Shown: positions 17,188 to 25,738, numbered from the stretch's first letter. The stretch: 33,137 bases of DNA from Streptomyces sp. HB132 (GCF_016909575.1 NZ_JAFBGA010000030.1:1-33137); one strand, 5' to 3'. Numbers and translations: made by a program. Notes: a model not told the origin generated them from the sequence alone.

Positions 17188-18246
17188 CTCGTGCATGGTT
17201 AGCAGTGACGTTGGCCCTGCCGGTTCGTTAGGCCGTTCGTGGTGGGGATGCAGGCGCGTGGGTTGATCATGTCGGAGCGTCGGGTCACGGGCCTTTTAAC
17301 GGCTGTGATTGCCGATCTGGTAGCGGAGTTGGGTCCGGTCTGGCAGGCCCGGAGGGATGCCGAGCTACTCGACCGACCGCGGCGGCGGGCGGTCGGAGCG
17401 GGCGCGAAGTACAAGCTGGTCTTCGTCGACCGACTCCTGGCCACACTCGTTCACCTGAGGCACGGCGTTACCCACGACGTGCTGGCCTGCTGGTTCCAGG
17501 TGGACCGGTCGACCATCACCCGTGCGGTCGGCGAGATCCGGCCTCTACTGGCCGACCGCGGCTGTCGCATCGAGGGTGGTCTGCGACTTCGCACGCTTGC
17601 CGATGTGATCGCCCATCTTGGCGCCACCGGCCAGACCGCACTGATGGACGCCACCGAGGTCCGAGTCCGTCGCCCAAGCGCACATCGCGGCGGACGCAGC
17701 CGGTTCATCTCCGGCAAGAGCCGCATCAACGCCATGAAAGCCCTCGTCGTCACCGACCAGCGCGGACGACCACTGTTCTGCGGCGAGGTCCGGGCCGGAT
17801 CCATCGCCGACATCACCCAAGCCCGTGACGCCGGCCTGGTTGACCTGCTCGCTGACACCATTGACCTGCAGATCCTTGCCGACGCCGGCTATCAAGGCCT
17901 CGCGGCGCAAACCTACGGCCAGGTCGTCACCCCGCCACGCAAACGCCGCGGCAAACACCTCGAACACCTGCAATGGCTGATGGCACACCACGAGGCCGCC
18001 CGCTTCGCCCACTCCTCGGCCAGAATCCCCGTCGAACACGGCATCGCCCACCTCAAGAACTGGAGGGCCCTCGCCCGGCATCACACCCGACGAGAGAACC
18101 TGCCCGACACCATCCGAGCCGTCGCCGGACTCCTGACCGACCAACAAGCCACCCACCACACGAAGGCACTCGCACTGCCCGCCACACCCGCATGATCAAA
18201 ACGCCGACCGCAACCTCAACACGCCCTCGCCCCAACCATGCACGAG
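17188..18246. mobile_element. Second IS5-family element, about 1059 bp
   Basis: A perfect 13-bp inverted repeat, CTCGTGCATGGTT (17188-17200) and its complement (18234-18246), brackets a DDE transposase gene. No clean target duplication is visible: the left flank ends CGAG and the right flank starts GTCG. The left end is 8 bp from the end of the preceding IS, so one inserted next to the other and the original flank may be lost. Confidence 0.78.
17239..18195 (+). CDS. IS5-family transposase (DDE_Tnp_4 type), 318 aa
   Basis: An N-terminal helix-turn-helix (LRHGVTHDVLACWFQVDRST) precedes the DDE superfamily nuclease: first Asp in ALMDATEVRVRRP, second in QILADAGYQGLA, Glu in PVEHGIAHLKNWR. The insertion signature GRSRFISGKSRINAMKALVV matches Streptomyces IS5-group enzymes. 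GTG 17239 is used; ATG 17248 and ATG 17269 are alternatives. The frame is intact, so the element may be active. Confidence 0.88.
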   Translation: MVGMQARGLIMSERRVTGLLTAVIADLVAELGPVWQARRDAELLDRPRRRAVGAGAKYKLVFVDRLLATLVHLRHGVTHDVLACWFQVDRSTITRAVGEIRPLLADRGCRIEGGLRLRTLADVIAHLGATGQTALMDATEVRVRRPSAHRGGRSRFISGKSRINAMKALVVTDQRGRPLFCGEVRAGSIADITQARDAGLVDLLADTIDLQILADAGYQGLAAQTYGQVVTPPRKRRGKHLEHLQWLMAHHEAARFAHSSARIPVEHGIAHLKNWRALARHHTRRENLPDTIRAVAGLLTDQQATHHTKALALPATPA

Positions 18247-18505
18247 GTCGTAAGACTCGGGCGGCCTGTCGTCCGGCGCCGGAAGTCGGTCTGCCACTCT
18301 GCCCCGCCACTGAGCCGCACACGCCCGTTCGACAAGAGCCGACCCCCACCCCTGGCACCACGCCGTGCCTCTGACCCGTCGCTTTCCGCCCAAGGTGACC
18401 CACAACTGTGAGCGCTTCGCGACAGACCGTGGCCGTTGTCCGCCGGGAAACCGCAGTGCAAGGTTGAGGTGTGGAGTCGCCCGCGATAGCTGCAGAAACG
18501 TAAAC
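18247..18505. other. Intergenic stretch between IS and helicase gene
   Basis: I see no gene, tRNA or strong repeat here. It ends at the helicase terminator hairpin. Confidence 0.4.
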
Positions 18506-18539
18506 GGCGCCCGCCCCGGGTACTCCGGGGGCGGGCGCC
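18506..18539 (-). terminator. Terminator of the helicase gene
   Basis: The arms GGCGCCCGCCCC and GGGGCGGGCGCC close on a 10-nt loop. On the minus strand it is followed by GTTTACGTTT, and it lies 13 bp after the helicase stop. Confidence 0.8.
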
Positions 18540-18551
18540 GTCGTCATGTGG

Positions 18552-21155
18552 TCAGGCCGCCCACTCCAGTCCCAGAGCGGCGAGCGCGGCCAGTTTGTCA
18601 GCGGCCAGCTTGGCCCTGCGGGTCTTGCTGTTCGTGAGGAAGATCCCCAGCTTCACCCCGTGCTCCTGGCCGTCGATGACCACGGTTTCGATGTGGGATC
18701 GGGGGACTGTCAGGGTGCCGGTGCGGGCGCGGTACTGCTCCAGGGCGAGGACTCCGCGCTCGAACGCCCCAGGCCCCGTCGCCGTCTTCTTGGCCGGTGC
18801 TGCGGGCAGGGGTGCGAGCTCCAGGGCCTCCAGCCGTTCCCGCTGCTCGGGCAGCAGCTTGGTCCACACCACGTGCTCGCGCTGTCGGTTGATCCATGCG
18901 CCGATGTCGCAGCCGTGGACGAGGACACCGGGAAGGACCTCGGTCAGCCCGCCTTCCTCGGCCAGGAGGGTGCGTGCGGTGGCGTAGTGGCGCTGCCACT
19001 CGACGGACCACTCGGGGCACCACTCTGGATCGATGGCCTCCAGTGCCGCCCGCCGCTCCGCCGCCCGGTCCTGGTCCTTGCCGAGCCCGCCGGCCTTTCG
19101 GAGATTGGCCAGCCACTGACCGACCGCTACCCCCTCGACAACCGCGTCCTTCGGGGCGGCAAGGGTGCCGTGCACGGAGTGGTAGGCGCGGGCCGCGGTG
19201 AGGTTTTTCCAGAATCCGGCGTCCGCGACCGACCACACCATCCCGAGTTCGTTCAGCAGTTCGGTCCGCCATGCCTTGAGCGTGCCGAGCCGGAAGGCCC
19301 TGCGCTGCTCGCTGACCCATGCGCCCAGCGCATAGGGGATGCGGTCCTCGCCCAGCTCCACCGACGCGTCCAACGGCACCTCGGCGCTCCCGCGCTCCTG
19401 CACCCAATGGCGCAGGGCGTTGTAGCCGGTGAGCCAGATTTCGGAGTCGGGGTGCAGGATGCGGGTCCGCAGGAACAGCGCGACGTCCCCGGGGTCGCGG
19501 GGGAGGGAGAACCGCAGCAACGGCACCATGGCGCCCGCGTGCTCGTCCTCGGAAGTGTCGTCCGTGCCGTCCTCGGTGGCGGCCTGAGTGGTTTCCTCGT
19601 CCGCGTCGGCCGCCGCCTCGATGTCGGCGCCGTGCTCCTGGTCGTCGTCGCCGCCGTCGCCTTTCTCGCGGACGGGATCGAGCGCGACGACGGACGTCGC
19701 CCGCCCCCGGGCCGTGGTGGTGGGCAGGGCCAGGCGCTCGATGATTCGGGCGTCATGCGCACGCAGGCCCTGGAGGACGGCTACCAGGCTGCGATAGCTG
19801 GGGGAGGCCATCATGTCGGACGGGTCCTCACCAGGCTCCAGGAACACCGGCACGACGATGCGGGACACCTTGCCCTCTCCGGGGTCCTGTCGCAGGCCCC
19901 GCCCGATGATCTGGACGATCTCCACGGGCGAGCTGCGGGTGTCCGCGAAGACAACGGCGCCCACCCCGCGCTTGCCTCGGATGTCGACGCCTTCACCGAG
20001 GACGCGGCAGCTGGAGAGGACCCCGAGGTCGGTGACCCATCCGTCCTCGTCGATGCCGTCCGCGAACCTGCCCAGGACCGTCCGGCGGTGTGTGACGGGG
20101 TGTTCGCCGCACAGCCACTCCGCACCAACCCGCCCCGGATAGGTCACGGGGTCCGTGGCGTGAAGCTCGGCCGCCGTCTCCGGCAGCGCGCGGGCAAACG
20201 CCATCGCGTCCAGGGTCCGGGCGTGGAACGTCATGAACGACCGCACCCCCGACTCGTCCGCGTGCTTGAGCAGCGCCTCCTGGAGCGCGGCGAGGCGCCG
20301 GCCGCGCCGCTCCTCCGGCGAGGCGTCCGGCCCGGGTGCCTGCGGGTCCCGGATCTCCAGGACGTCGATCTCGAACCGGGCCAGGATCCCGCGCTCGACG
20401 CTCTCCATCAGCCCGAACTCGAACAGCACCGGCCCATACAACTGCTCGTCGTCCATCGACGCCACCAGGCGCCCGCCGGTCTCATCCGCGCCGGCACTCC
20501 CGGGCGTCGCCTCCCACAGCCGGGGGGTGGCCGTCATGTACAGCCGCCGCTCCGCAGGAATCCGAACCTGGTCGTGCACGGCCGCCCACGCCTTACCAAG
20601 ATCACCCGAAGTTCTGTGGGCCTCATCGACGACCAAGAGGTCGAAGGGGCGCATGCGCTGGCCGTACGAGCCGCGCAACGCCCTTTCCAGCACGCCCGGG
20701 GCCGCGCCGGTCTCCTGGTCGCCCTGGTCGTCGATGAGGCCCTGCGGGGACAGGCTCGCGTACGTCGCGAACACGAGCATGGGCCCGGTCTGCGCGGTCC
20801 ACAGGGCGAGTTGGGTGGGGTTGGTCGTGCACCGCACATCGAGTGCGTCCAGCAGCGGGTCCGCGCTGAGGCTGCACACCGCGACTGCCGGGGCATGGTG
20901 CCCGACCGCCCGCCAGGCTTCCACGGTCTGCGTCAGGAGATCGAGGGTCGGGACCAGGACGCCGACCATGCCGTGGGGGACCATCCGCAGCGCGGCCACG
21001 GCAGCCGTGATCGTCTTGCCCGAGCCGGTCGACATGCAGACCTGTCCGCGCTGACCCGGCGCCCGCACCGAGCCGTCCACGGGGAGCGAGAGACCCTCGA
21101 TGATCGAGTCCACGGCCTCGACCTGATGCGGCCGAAGCGAGGTAACACCCTGCAT
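18552..21155 (-). CDS. ttrA: Telomere-associated-type DEAD/DEAH helicase with helicase-associated domains, 867 aa
   Basis: This superfamily 2 helicase has motif I STGSGKT (about 42-48), DEAH (177-180), MTATP (207-211) and motif VI VQIIGRGLRQDP. An acidic linker rich in Asp/Glu follows. The C-terminal third holds about four helicase-associated (HA) repeats, e.g. GYNALRHWVQERGSAEVPLD, FWKNLTAARAYHSVHGTLAA and ALEQYRARTGTLTVPRSHIE. This layout is that of the TtrA-like helicases near the ends of Streptomyces linear replicons, implicated in end maintenance or conjugation. ATG 21155 is chosen (MQGVTSLRPHQVEAVDSIIE, with GGGAG upstream); ATG 21263 would add 36 residues. It is divergent from the tap-like gene. 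Confidence 0.82.
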   Translation of the reverse strand: MQGVTSLRPHQVEAVDSIIEGLSLPVDGSVRAPGQRGQVCMSTGSGKTITAAVAALRMVPHGMVGVLVPTLDLLTQTVEAWRAVGHHAPAVAVCSLSADPLLDALDVRCTTNPTQLALWTAQTGPMLVFATYASLSPQGLIDDQGDQETGAAPGVLERALRGSYGQRMRPFDLLVVDEAHRTSGDLGKAWAAVHDQVRIPAERRLYMTATPRLWEATPGSAGADETGGRLVASMDDEQLYGPVLFEFGLMESVERGILARFEIDVLEIRDPQAPGPDASPEERRGRRLAALQEALLKHADESGVRSFMTFHARTLDAMAFARALPETAAELHATDPVTYPGRVGAEWLCGEHPVTHRRTVLGRFADGIDEDGWVTDLGVLSSCRVLGEGVDIRGKRGVGAVVFADTRSSPVEIVQIIGRGLRQDPGEGKVSRIVVPVFLEPGEDPSDMMASPSYRSLVAVLQGLRAHDARIIERLALPTTTARGRATSVVALDPVREKGDGGDDDQEHGADIEAAADADEETTQAATEDGTDDTSEDEHAGAMVPLLRFSLPRDPGDVALFLRTRILHPDSEIWLTGYNALRHWVQERGSAEVPLDASVELGEDRIPYALGAWVSEQRRAFRLGTLKAWRTELLNELGMVWSVADAGFWKNLTAARAYHSVHGTLAAPKDAVVEGVAVGQWLANLRKAGGLGKDQDRAAERRAALEAIDPEWCPEWSVEWQRHYATARTLLAEEGGLTEVLPGVLVHGCDIGAWINRQREHVVWTKLLPEQRERLEALELAPLPAAPAKKTATGPGAFERGVLALEQYRARTGTLTVPRSHIETVVIDGQEHGVKLGIFLTNSKTRRAKLAADKLAALAALGLEWAA

Positions 21156-21261
21156 GCCCACTCCCTCACTGCCCAAGATCAACGACGTCCCGGGGCGACG
21201 GAGAGGCGATGCCTCCCGTTCCGCTGTCCCGTTGTACTGATGACGACCGTAGCGTACTTGC

Positions 21262-21272
21262 ACAAGGCTTGT
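21262..21272. promoter_or_regulatory. Palindrome in the helicase/tap divergent gap
   Basis: ACAAG-G-CTTGT is a perfect 11-bp palindrome, overlapped by CTTG-CA-CAAG just upstream (21257-21266). It lies in the gap between the divergent helicase and tap-like genes. The tap-like protein has an Xre-type DNA-binding domain and could bind here. Position and symmetry are the only evidence. Confidence 0.35.
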
Positions 21273-21327
21273 TCATTACACGTCCAATCTGGCGCCGGAA
21301 TTCGTCTAATTGCGCTAGGGTTGCGGT

Positions 21328-22911
21328 ATGAGCCAGGAGAACAGCGTGGAAGCGCTGCTTGAGGAAGCCCGGTTGAACGCCTCGATCCCGCCCCCTGCTG
21401 AGCGTCAACGTCTGCGCGAGGCCGCCAACCTGTCCCGGGCCCAGGTCGCCGCAGCCGTGGGCGTCGGGCGCACCACGGTTGCCAACTGGGAGACCGGGCA
21501 CTCGGACCCGACCCCGCCCGGACGCCTGCCGTACCTGCAGCTGCTCAAGGGCCTGGCCGAGATCTACCCGGCCACCTCCGCACCCGCAGCCACCCCCGAA
21601 CCCACCCCTGAACGCACCGCGGATCCGGTGCTGCCCGCGTTCGTCGCGGCCCCGGAGACGCTGCGCGGCCCGGACGGGCGGGCCATCGAGGGCGACCCCG
21701 GCCCTTGCATCCGCTGCGGTGTCGAGACGACCTACCAGTCGACGGACGGCCGACCCCTGCATTCCGGCGGCCTGTGTCAGCCCAACGGACCCGCCATTGC
21801 GCAGGCCGCGCCCGCCGCCAACTCTTCGGCGGCTCCCGCACCGGCTGCTGCCCCGGCGGCACCCGCCCCCGCCTCACCGGCTCCGGCGCCCCTGCCCAGC
21901 CGGCCGGAGCGCCGTGCCCGCAGCGCCGCCCGCGCCCAGGCCGACACCACCCTGCTCATCAGCCGTGCCGTCCAGGAGGAGGCCGAGCGCGCCGGCGGGG
22001 ACGAGGAAGCGGCCTTGAACGCGCTGATCAAAAGAGCCATCCCCGACGTGATGCACCTGTTCAACGAGACCCGGGCCACCGGCCGCTACGACTACACCGC
22101 CTACCCGGCCCTGCCCGACATCCTGAAGAAGCCTTCCAAGAAGGACCCGGACCAGATCTGGGAGTCACGCCCCAAGTTCCACCACCCCGGCTACTCCCTG
22201 CGCGCCCCCGGCGACATCAAGGTCACCGCGCTCGATGTGAACGCGGCCTACCTGTCGGCGCTCAAGTGCTGGCTGCCCATCGGGAAGCTGGAGCACAGCA
22301 CTGGCAGTGATGGTGTCGAGCCGAAGCGCTCCGGAGTCCACCTGATCACCCCCGCCCCGTGGGAGCACCCGCATCTGCCGGACCCGATCGGCGACCGCGA
22401 CGAACCCGGAGCCCTCTGGGTCACCAACAGCACACTGCGCCTGCTCCAACGCCTCGCGGGCCCGAAGTACGGGCTGACGGACGCTCCGGTCATCCACGAG
22501 TCGTGGACATCCGGGGCCACGGAGAACTTCCTGGACGCGCTGCGCAAACTGCTGTCCGCTGCCCGCGATGAGGCGATCGAGAACCGGGACACCTTGACGC
22601 TTGAGTACGTCAAGGCGATGTACAGCAAGTTCATCTCGACGATGGGGGAGTCGATCCACAACCGGGAGATGGTGCGCCCGGACTGGATGCACATCATCCA
22701 CTCCCAGGCCTACGCCAACCTGTGGGGCAAGGCCTACAAGGCCCACCAGGCCGGCCTGGAGATCATCAGCATGATGGGCACCGACGAACTCCACGTCACC
22801 GGCGACTGGCGAGGCGTGTTCCCCGAGGGCCGGGGCGTGGCCCAGATGAAGATCAAGCACGGTGACGCGAAGGCGTCCGGCGAGTACACCGTCGGCAAGG
22901 TGACCAGCTGA
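21328..22911 (+). CDS. tap: Telomere-associated protein Tap-like, 527 aa
   Basis: The N-terminal helix-turn-helix (RLREAANLSRAQVAAAVGVG, then TTVANWETGHSDPTPPGRLP) has the pattern of Streptomyces Tap, which binds telomeric 3' overhang DNA and recruits the terminal protein. A Cys pair (PCIRCGVET) and a long Ala/Pro linker (about 155-190) follow. The C-terminal half (from about 290) runs KVTALDVNAAYLSALKCWLP through GALWVTNSTLRLLQRLAGP to YANLWGKAYKAHQAGLEIIS, the Tap-type domain. It is shorter than the S. coelicolor chromosomal Tap (about 740 aa). Its stop overlaps the tpg-like start (TGATG), the usual tap-tpg operon order. Confidence 0.85.
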   Translation: MSQENSVEALLEEARLNASIPPPAERQRLREAANLSRAQVAAAVGVGRTTVANWETGHSDPTPPGRLPYLQLLKGLAEIYPATSAPAATPEPTPERTADPVLPAFVAAPETLRGPDGRAIEGDPGPCIRCGVETTYQSTDGRPLHSGGLCQPNGPAIAQAAPAANSSAAPAPAAAPAAPAPASPAPAPLPSRPERRARSAARAQADTTLLISRAVQEEAERAGGDEEAALNALIKRAIPDVMHLFNETRATGRYDYTAYPALPDILKKPSKKDPDQIWESRPKFHHPGYSLRAPGDIKVTALDVNAAYLSALKCWLPIGKLEHSTGSDGVEPKRSGVHLITPAPWEHPHLPDPIGDRDEPGALWVTNSTLRLLQRLAGPKYGLTDAPVIHESWTSGATENFLDALRKLLSAARDEAIENRDTLTLEYVKAMYSKFISTMGESIHNREMVRPDWMHIIHSQAYANLWGKAYKAHQAGLEIISMMGTDELHVTGDWRGVFPEGRGVAQMKIKHGDAKASGEYTVGKVTS

Positions 22912-23486
22912 TGGCCGGGCGTTGGATGGACCTGGGCATGTTCAACGCCCACGGGGTCCCGGGCGCCGACGCGTTGGGCGCGGCGATCGAGAACATGGTC
23001 ACCGGCATCGCCTCACCCGTGGACAGCGACCGTGGGCTTTCCGCCCGCCTGCGCTACCTCACCAAGACGGATGCGGGATACGAGGCGATGGACCGTGCCG
23101 GCATCCACGTCTCCCCGCGCACCCTGATGGCCTGGCTCGCGGAGGAGCGCACCCCGAACAAGGCGAACCGGTCCCGTCTGGATGCCGCGTACTGGGATCT
23201 GCGGCGTCGCAACGTGGCCACCGATCTCAAGCACCGGCTCAACAACGAGGGCCGTGGTACCAGGGTGGAGATCAACCCGGTCGACCAGTCCGGGGTCGAG
23301 CGCAGGCACCAGCGTGACGTGGCCAGCCGCAGCATCAACGTCCGCGGCGTATGGGACCGCGCGGTGGACGCCTGGCTTGAGGAGGACCTGGCCGGGCTCG
23401 ACGCGATCTGGGATCAGATCATCGAGGACATCGGCTCCGAGTACGACGCGTACAGCAACGTCTCCTCCATCGGCTGGGCCGCCTGA
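22911..23486 (+). CDS. tpg: Telomere terminal protein Tpg-like, 191 aa
   Basis: Tpg proteins attach covalently to the 5' ends of Streptomyces linear DNA and prime end patching. This one has the expected length and place, overlapping the tap-like stop. It carries the central helix-turn-helix (RLRYLTKTDAGYEAMDRAG, then VSPRTLMAWLAEERTPNKAN). The C-terminal part is acidic and helical (VWDRAVDAWLEEDLAGLDAI). It diverges from the chromosomal archetype, so the priming residue cannot be assigned by eye. Presence of the pair argues that the replicon is linear. Confidence 0.82.
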   Translation: MAGRWMDLGMFNAHGVPGADALGAAIENMVTGIASPVDSDRGLSARLRYLTKTDAGYEAMDRAGIHVSPRTLMAWLAEERTPNKANRSRLDAAYWDLRRRNVATDLKHRLNNEGRGTRVEINPVDQSGVERRHQRDVASRSINVRGVWDRAVDAWLEEDLAGLDAIWDQIIEDIGSEYDAYSNVSSIGWAA

Positions 23487-23586
23487 AACCAGAGCGAACG
23501 GCCTGTCCCCGGCATGGAACTGTCAGGGCAGGGCGCATCTCGCAGCCGCCGCCATCTGCGGACTCCCGGCGGGTTGAGCGGGTTGC

Positions 23587-24073
23587 TTACGGGCCGGAAG
23601 GAGGGAGGGGTAGCGAGGTGGGGTCCAAGTCCAGGCGCATCTTGCCCCACATCGCGTCGAAGTCGTCGAACCATGCACGGTTGGCGTCTTTGAGCTCATC
23701 CCAGGTCTCATAGGTGCGGCCGGCGACAAGGCTCTGCACGAGGTCGCGCATACCGCGCAGCACGTTATCGGACAACGCGACTATGTCCGGCGGGGCGGTG
23801 ATGGATATCTGGTAGCGCAGTTCGTACATGCCACCGTCCCGATAGGCGTTCGCTGCCTGACGTGCGCGCTCCGGCCAGGGTTCCGTGCTGTTGCGCGTGA
23901 ATCTCGTTCCATGTCCGCGCCACAGCCGCGAGGTAGGCGGCGTATAACTCGCGCGTGACAGAGGTACGGAGAACTCTCTGTTCCCGGCGCCACCTGGAGC
24001 GGTCGGCCAGCCATGTGGCCCCCACGCCGATGACGGCGCCCGTCACCGTACTGACCACTGAACTCCATTCCAT
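23587..24073 (-). pseudogene. Frameshifted membrane protein
   Basis: ATG 24073 begins MEWSSVVSTVTGAVIGVGAT, a single membrane segment, followed by WLADRSRWRREQRVLRTSVT and RELYAAYLAAVARTWNEIH. A one-base gain near 23895 is needed to reach the next frame, NSTEPWPERARQAANAYRDG, which continues through MYELRYQISITAPPDIVALS to SLPLPPSGP. The joined protein of about 161 aa resembles Streptomyces one-TM proteins of unknown role. The downstream part could still be made alone from ATG 23829. Confidence 0.6.
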
Positions 24074-24147
24074 CGGTGGAGGATATGCGGCTTCGGTGCG
24101 TGTGTCTGCGTGGTTGACGAGCGGTCTGCCCCGGCCCTGCGGCTCGC

Positions 24148-24351
24148 CTACGCCCGCCGCGTATGGGTGCGCCCGCCCGGTCCGTACGCGCCTACGTCGG
24201 TGATGAGCGCGGCGCCGTCCAGCAGCTGCTGCACGCTCCACCCGGTGACGTCGAGGCGCTGCCCGTCCAAGGGCCCGCCGATCAGTGCCGCGTATCGGTG
24301 CCCGGCCACCTCGACGTCGGGCTCGCCGGGCTCGTTCCCGTAGATCCTCAT
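24148..24351 (-). CDS. Small protein, copy 1 of a duplicated module, 67 aa
   Basis: From ATG 24351 the product reads MRIYGNEPGEPDVEVAGHRY, AALIGGPLDGQRLDVTGWSV and QQLLDGAALITDVGAYGPGG. A second copy lies at 24794-25042 with few substitutions in the core, so the core is kept by selection or the duplication is recent. No known motif is present. A GAGG lies about 10 bases before the start. Confidence 0.55.
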   Translation of the reverse strand: MRIYGNEPGEPDVEVAGHRYAALIGGPLDGQRLDVTGWSVQQLLDGAALITDVGAYGPGGRTHTRRA

Positions 24352-24530
24352 CCGCCCATCCTCACGGCAGCTGGCCACGCCGCGGGGCTGGTCCGGGAGT
24401 TCGCAGGAAGCCCTTACCGTCCAGTGCTTTAGAGAGAGGTCGCCGACCCGGGGCGGCCCAGGATTCTGGGGCCGCCTCTCGCGGTGGGCCCGTGCGCTGT
24501 CGCGGCAGCCCCGTAGCACCGCTGGGTCGT

Positions 24531-24645
24531 CCATTCAAGAAATCCGCGTCGTGAACCACGTCGGCCTGATTTCTTGAGTACGGCCCGCCGCGTCGGAAAT
24601 ATGGGATCCCTCGACCCAGGGTTGCGGGGCTTGCCCCTCGGTGCG
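24531..24645. other. Candidate structured element, copy 1
   Basis: The stem TCAAGAAATC (24535-24544) pairs with GATTTCTTGA (24568-24577). Next comes a conserved block containing CGGAAATATGGGATCCCTCG, then ACCCAGGGTTGCGGGGC. Copy 2 keeps the hairpin with a different stem. It may be a non-coding RNA or a protein-binding site; direction of transcription is unknown. Confidence 0.4.
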
Positions 24646-24706
24646 CCATGGTGTGCTTGAAGAACTGGTCTGAGGGGTCAGTGCGTCCCGCAGGAGAGCC
24701 AACCTA

Positions 24707-24724
24707 GCGCACGACATCGTGCGC
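24707..24724 (+). terminator. Short GC hairpin, terminator-like
   Basis: GCGCACG-ACAT-CGTGCGC is followed by GTTTCC. It lies between the two duplicated modules. Confidence 0.35.
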
Positions 24725-24793
24725 GTTTCCGCTGGTCAGACGCTGTTTGGGACTTGCCTGACACGCGCCGTCGGTCTGTCATCGTGAGCGGCC

Positions 24794-25042
24794 TCAGCCG
24801 GGCCGAAAGTCAGGGGGTGTCGCCGGTCCAGTGGAGCCGGTCCGGGTCGCCGGGCTGTCCCTCGTAGTGGGCCCGCCCGCCCGGCCCGTACGCGCCGAGC
24901 CGTCCAGCAGCTGCTGCACGCTCCACCCGGTGATATCGAGGCGCTGCCCGTCCAGTGGCCCGCCGATCAGTGCCGCGTACCGGTGCCCCGGCACCTCGAC
25001 ATCGGGCTCGCCGGGCTCGCTCCCGTAGATCCTCACCCGCAC
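24794..25042 (-). CDS. Small protein, copy 2 of the duplicated module, altered C terminus
   Basis: GTG 25042 (or GTG 25036) begins VRVRIYGSEPGEPDVEVPGH and runs AALIGGPLDGQRLDITGWSV QQLLDG, nearly identical to copy 1. A deletion after LLDG shifts the frame, replacing the expected tail (LGAYGPGGRAHYEGQPGDPD, readable in another frame) with SARTGRAGGPTTRDSP. So this copy is probably decaying while copy 1 is intact. Confidence 0.45.
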   Translation of the reverse strand: MRVRIYGSEPGEPDVEVPGHRYAALIGGPLDGQRLDITGWSVQQLLDGSARTGRAGGPTTRDSPATRTGSTGPATPPDFRPG

Positions 25043-25180
25043 ATCCTCGCGGCGCCGGCCGTGCCGTGGGCCGGTTCGGGGGCTCGCGGGTAACCGACTC
25101 CCTTCCTGTCATGTGTACCGGGCGTTCGGCTTGCTCGAAGACTTCATGAGGGCGCGGCGCCACTAGCACCGTCGCGGCAT

Positions 25181-25296
25181 CCATTCAAGGTTTTCAAGCG
25201 GCACGATTCGGACCGCTTGAATCTATTGAATGAGGCTCGCCGCGGCGGAAATCTGGGACCCCTCGACCCAAGGGTTGCGGGGCTAACCCCTCGGTC
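25181..25296. other. Candidate structured element, copy 2
   Basis: The outer stem CATTCAA (25182-25188)/TTGAATG (25226-25232) encloses the inner stem TTCAAGCGG (25193-25201)/CCGCTTGAA (25213-25221). The following block has CGGAAATCTGGGACCCCTCG, then ACCCAAGGGTTGCGGGGC. Both stems differ in sequence from copy 1 yet still pair. Confidence 0.4.
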
Positions 25297-25484
25297 CTCG
25301 AAGGTGCTGCCACCACCCCGCGACACCGTTCGTCAACCGCTCGCGAATCCGCTCTACGCCCCGTCAGGACCCGCCTGTCAGAGGGCCGGGACGGATTTTC
25401 GCGAGAGCTCGATCTATCGGCTCGGATCGCGGACTGTGGCCCCGCGCTCAACCGGAGCGCACCCACCGAAATGGAGATCCCGCT

Positions 25485-25685
25485 GTGCCCACGCTCAACC
25501 TCACCCTCGTCCTGTTCGTCGGTCTGCTCCTGGTCCTCGTGTTCGTGCTCGTCATGGCCGGCCTGGCCTACGTCACCCACCGCCACCCCCACCTGGAGAA
25601 GCCCCTCACCGTCGCGTTCGGGGGCGGTGGCGTCCTGGTCGCGGTCGTCGTGGGCCTGGTCGCCGTCGTCGCCCTCACCACGTAA
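25485..25685 (+). CDS. Small two-TM membrane protein, 66 aa
   Basis: GTG 25485 follows a GGAG about 11 bases upstream. The product MPTLNLTLVLFVGLLLVLVF (first residue read from GTG) has two hydrophobic helices (about 5-30 and 45-65) around the short basic loop THRHPHLEKP. Proteins of this size and layout occur in Streptomyces plasmid and integrative-element transfer regions. Here it precedes a lipoprotein and a secreted protein in the same direction. Function unknown. Confidence 0.65.
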   Translation: MPTLNLTLVLFVGLLLVLVFVLVMAGLAYVTHRHPHLEKPLTVAFGGGGVLVAVVVGLVAVVALTT

Positions 25686-25738
25686 TGCCGGGCCGTGCCC
25701 CCGGGGTTCGTTTGCTCGTTGCCTGGCTGAATCCCGAT

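Larger units (their letters stand above)
24160..25310. repeat. Tandemly duplicated module (small gene plus hairpin)
   Basis: Module 1 (about 24160-24650) and module 2 (about 24870-25310) match in two blocks. One is the small gene (24180-24365 and 24886-25050). The other is a hairpin followed by a conserved stretch (24505-24645 and 25160-25296). The order is the same, so this is a direct duplication. Sequence between the blocks has diverged. Confidence 0.7.

Noticed and set aside
17185..18250. A target duplication for the second IS
   Set aside because: Flanks CGAG and GTCG do not match for any tested placement of the ends, so no duplication is claimed.
18546..21362. A 938-codon plus-strand open frame opposite the helicase gene
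   Set aside because: It is a high-GC antisense shadow. The minus strand carries all SF2 helicase motifs, a proper start and a terminator, and the plus-strand product has no recognisable domain.
25181..25310. Possible tRNA or tRNA-like gene in the duplicated hairpin block
   Set aside because: The block has stable stems, but I could not fit a cloverleaf with acceptor, anticodon and T arms.
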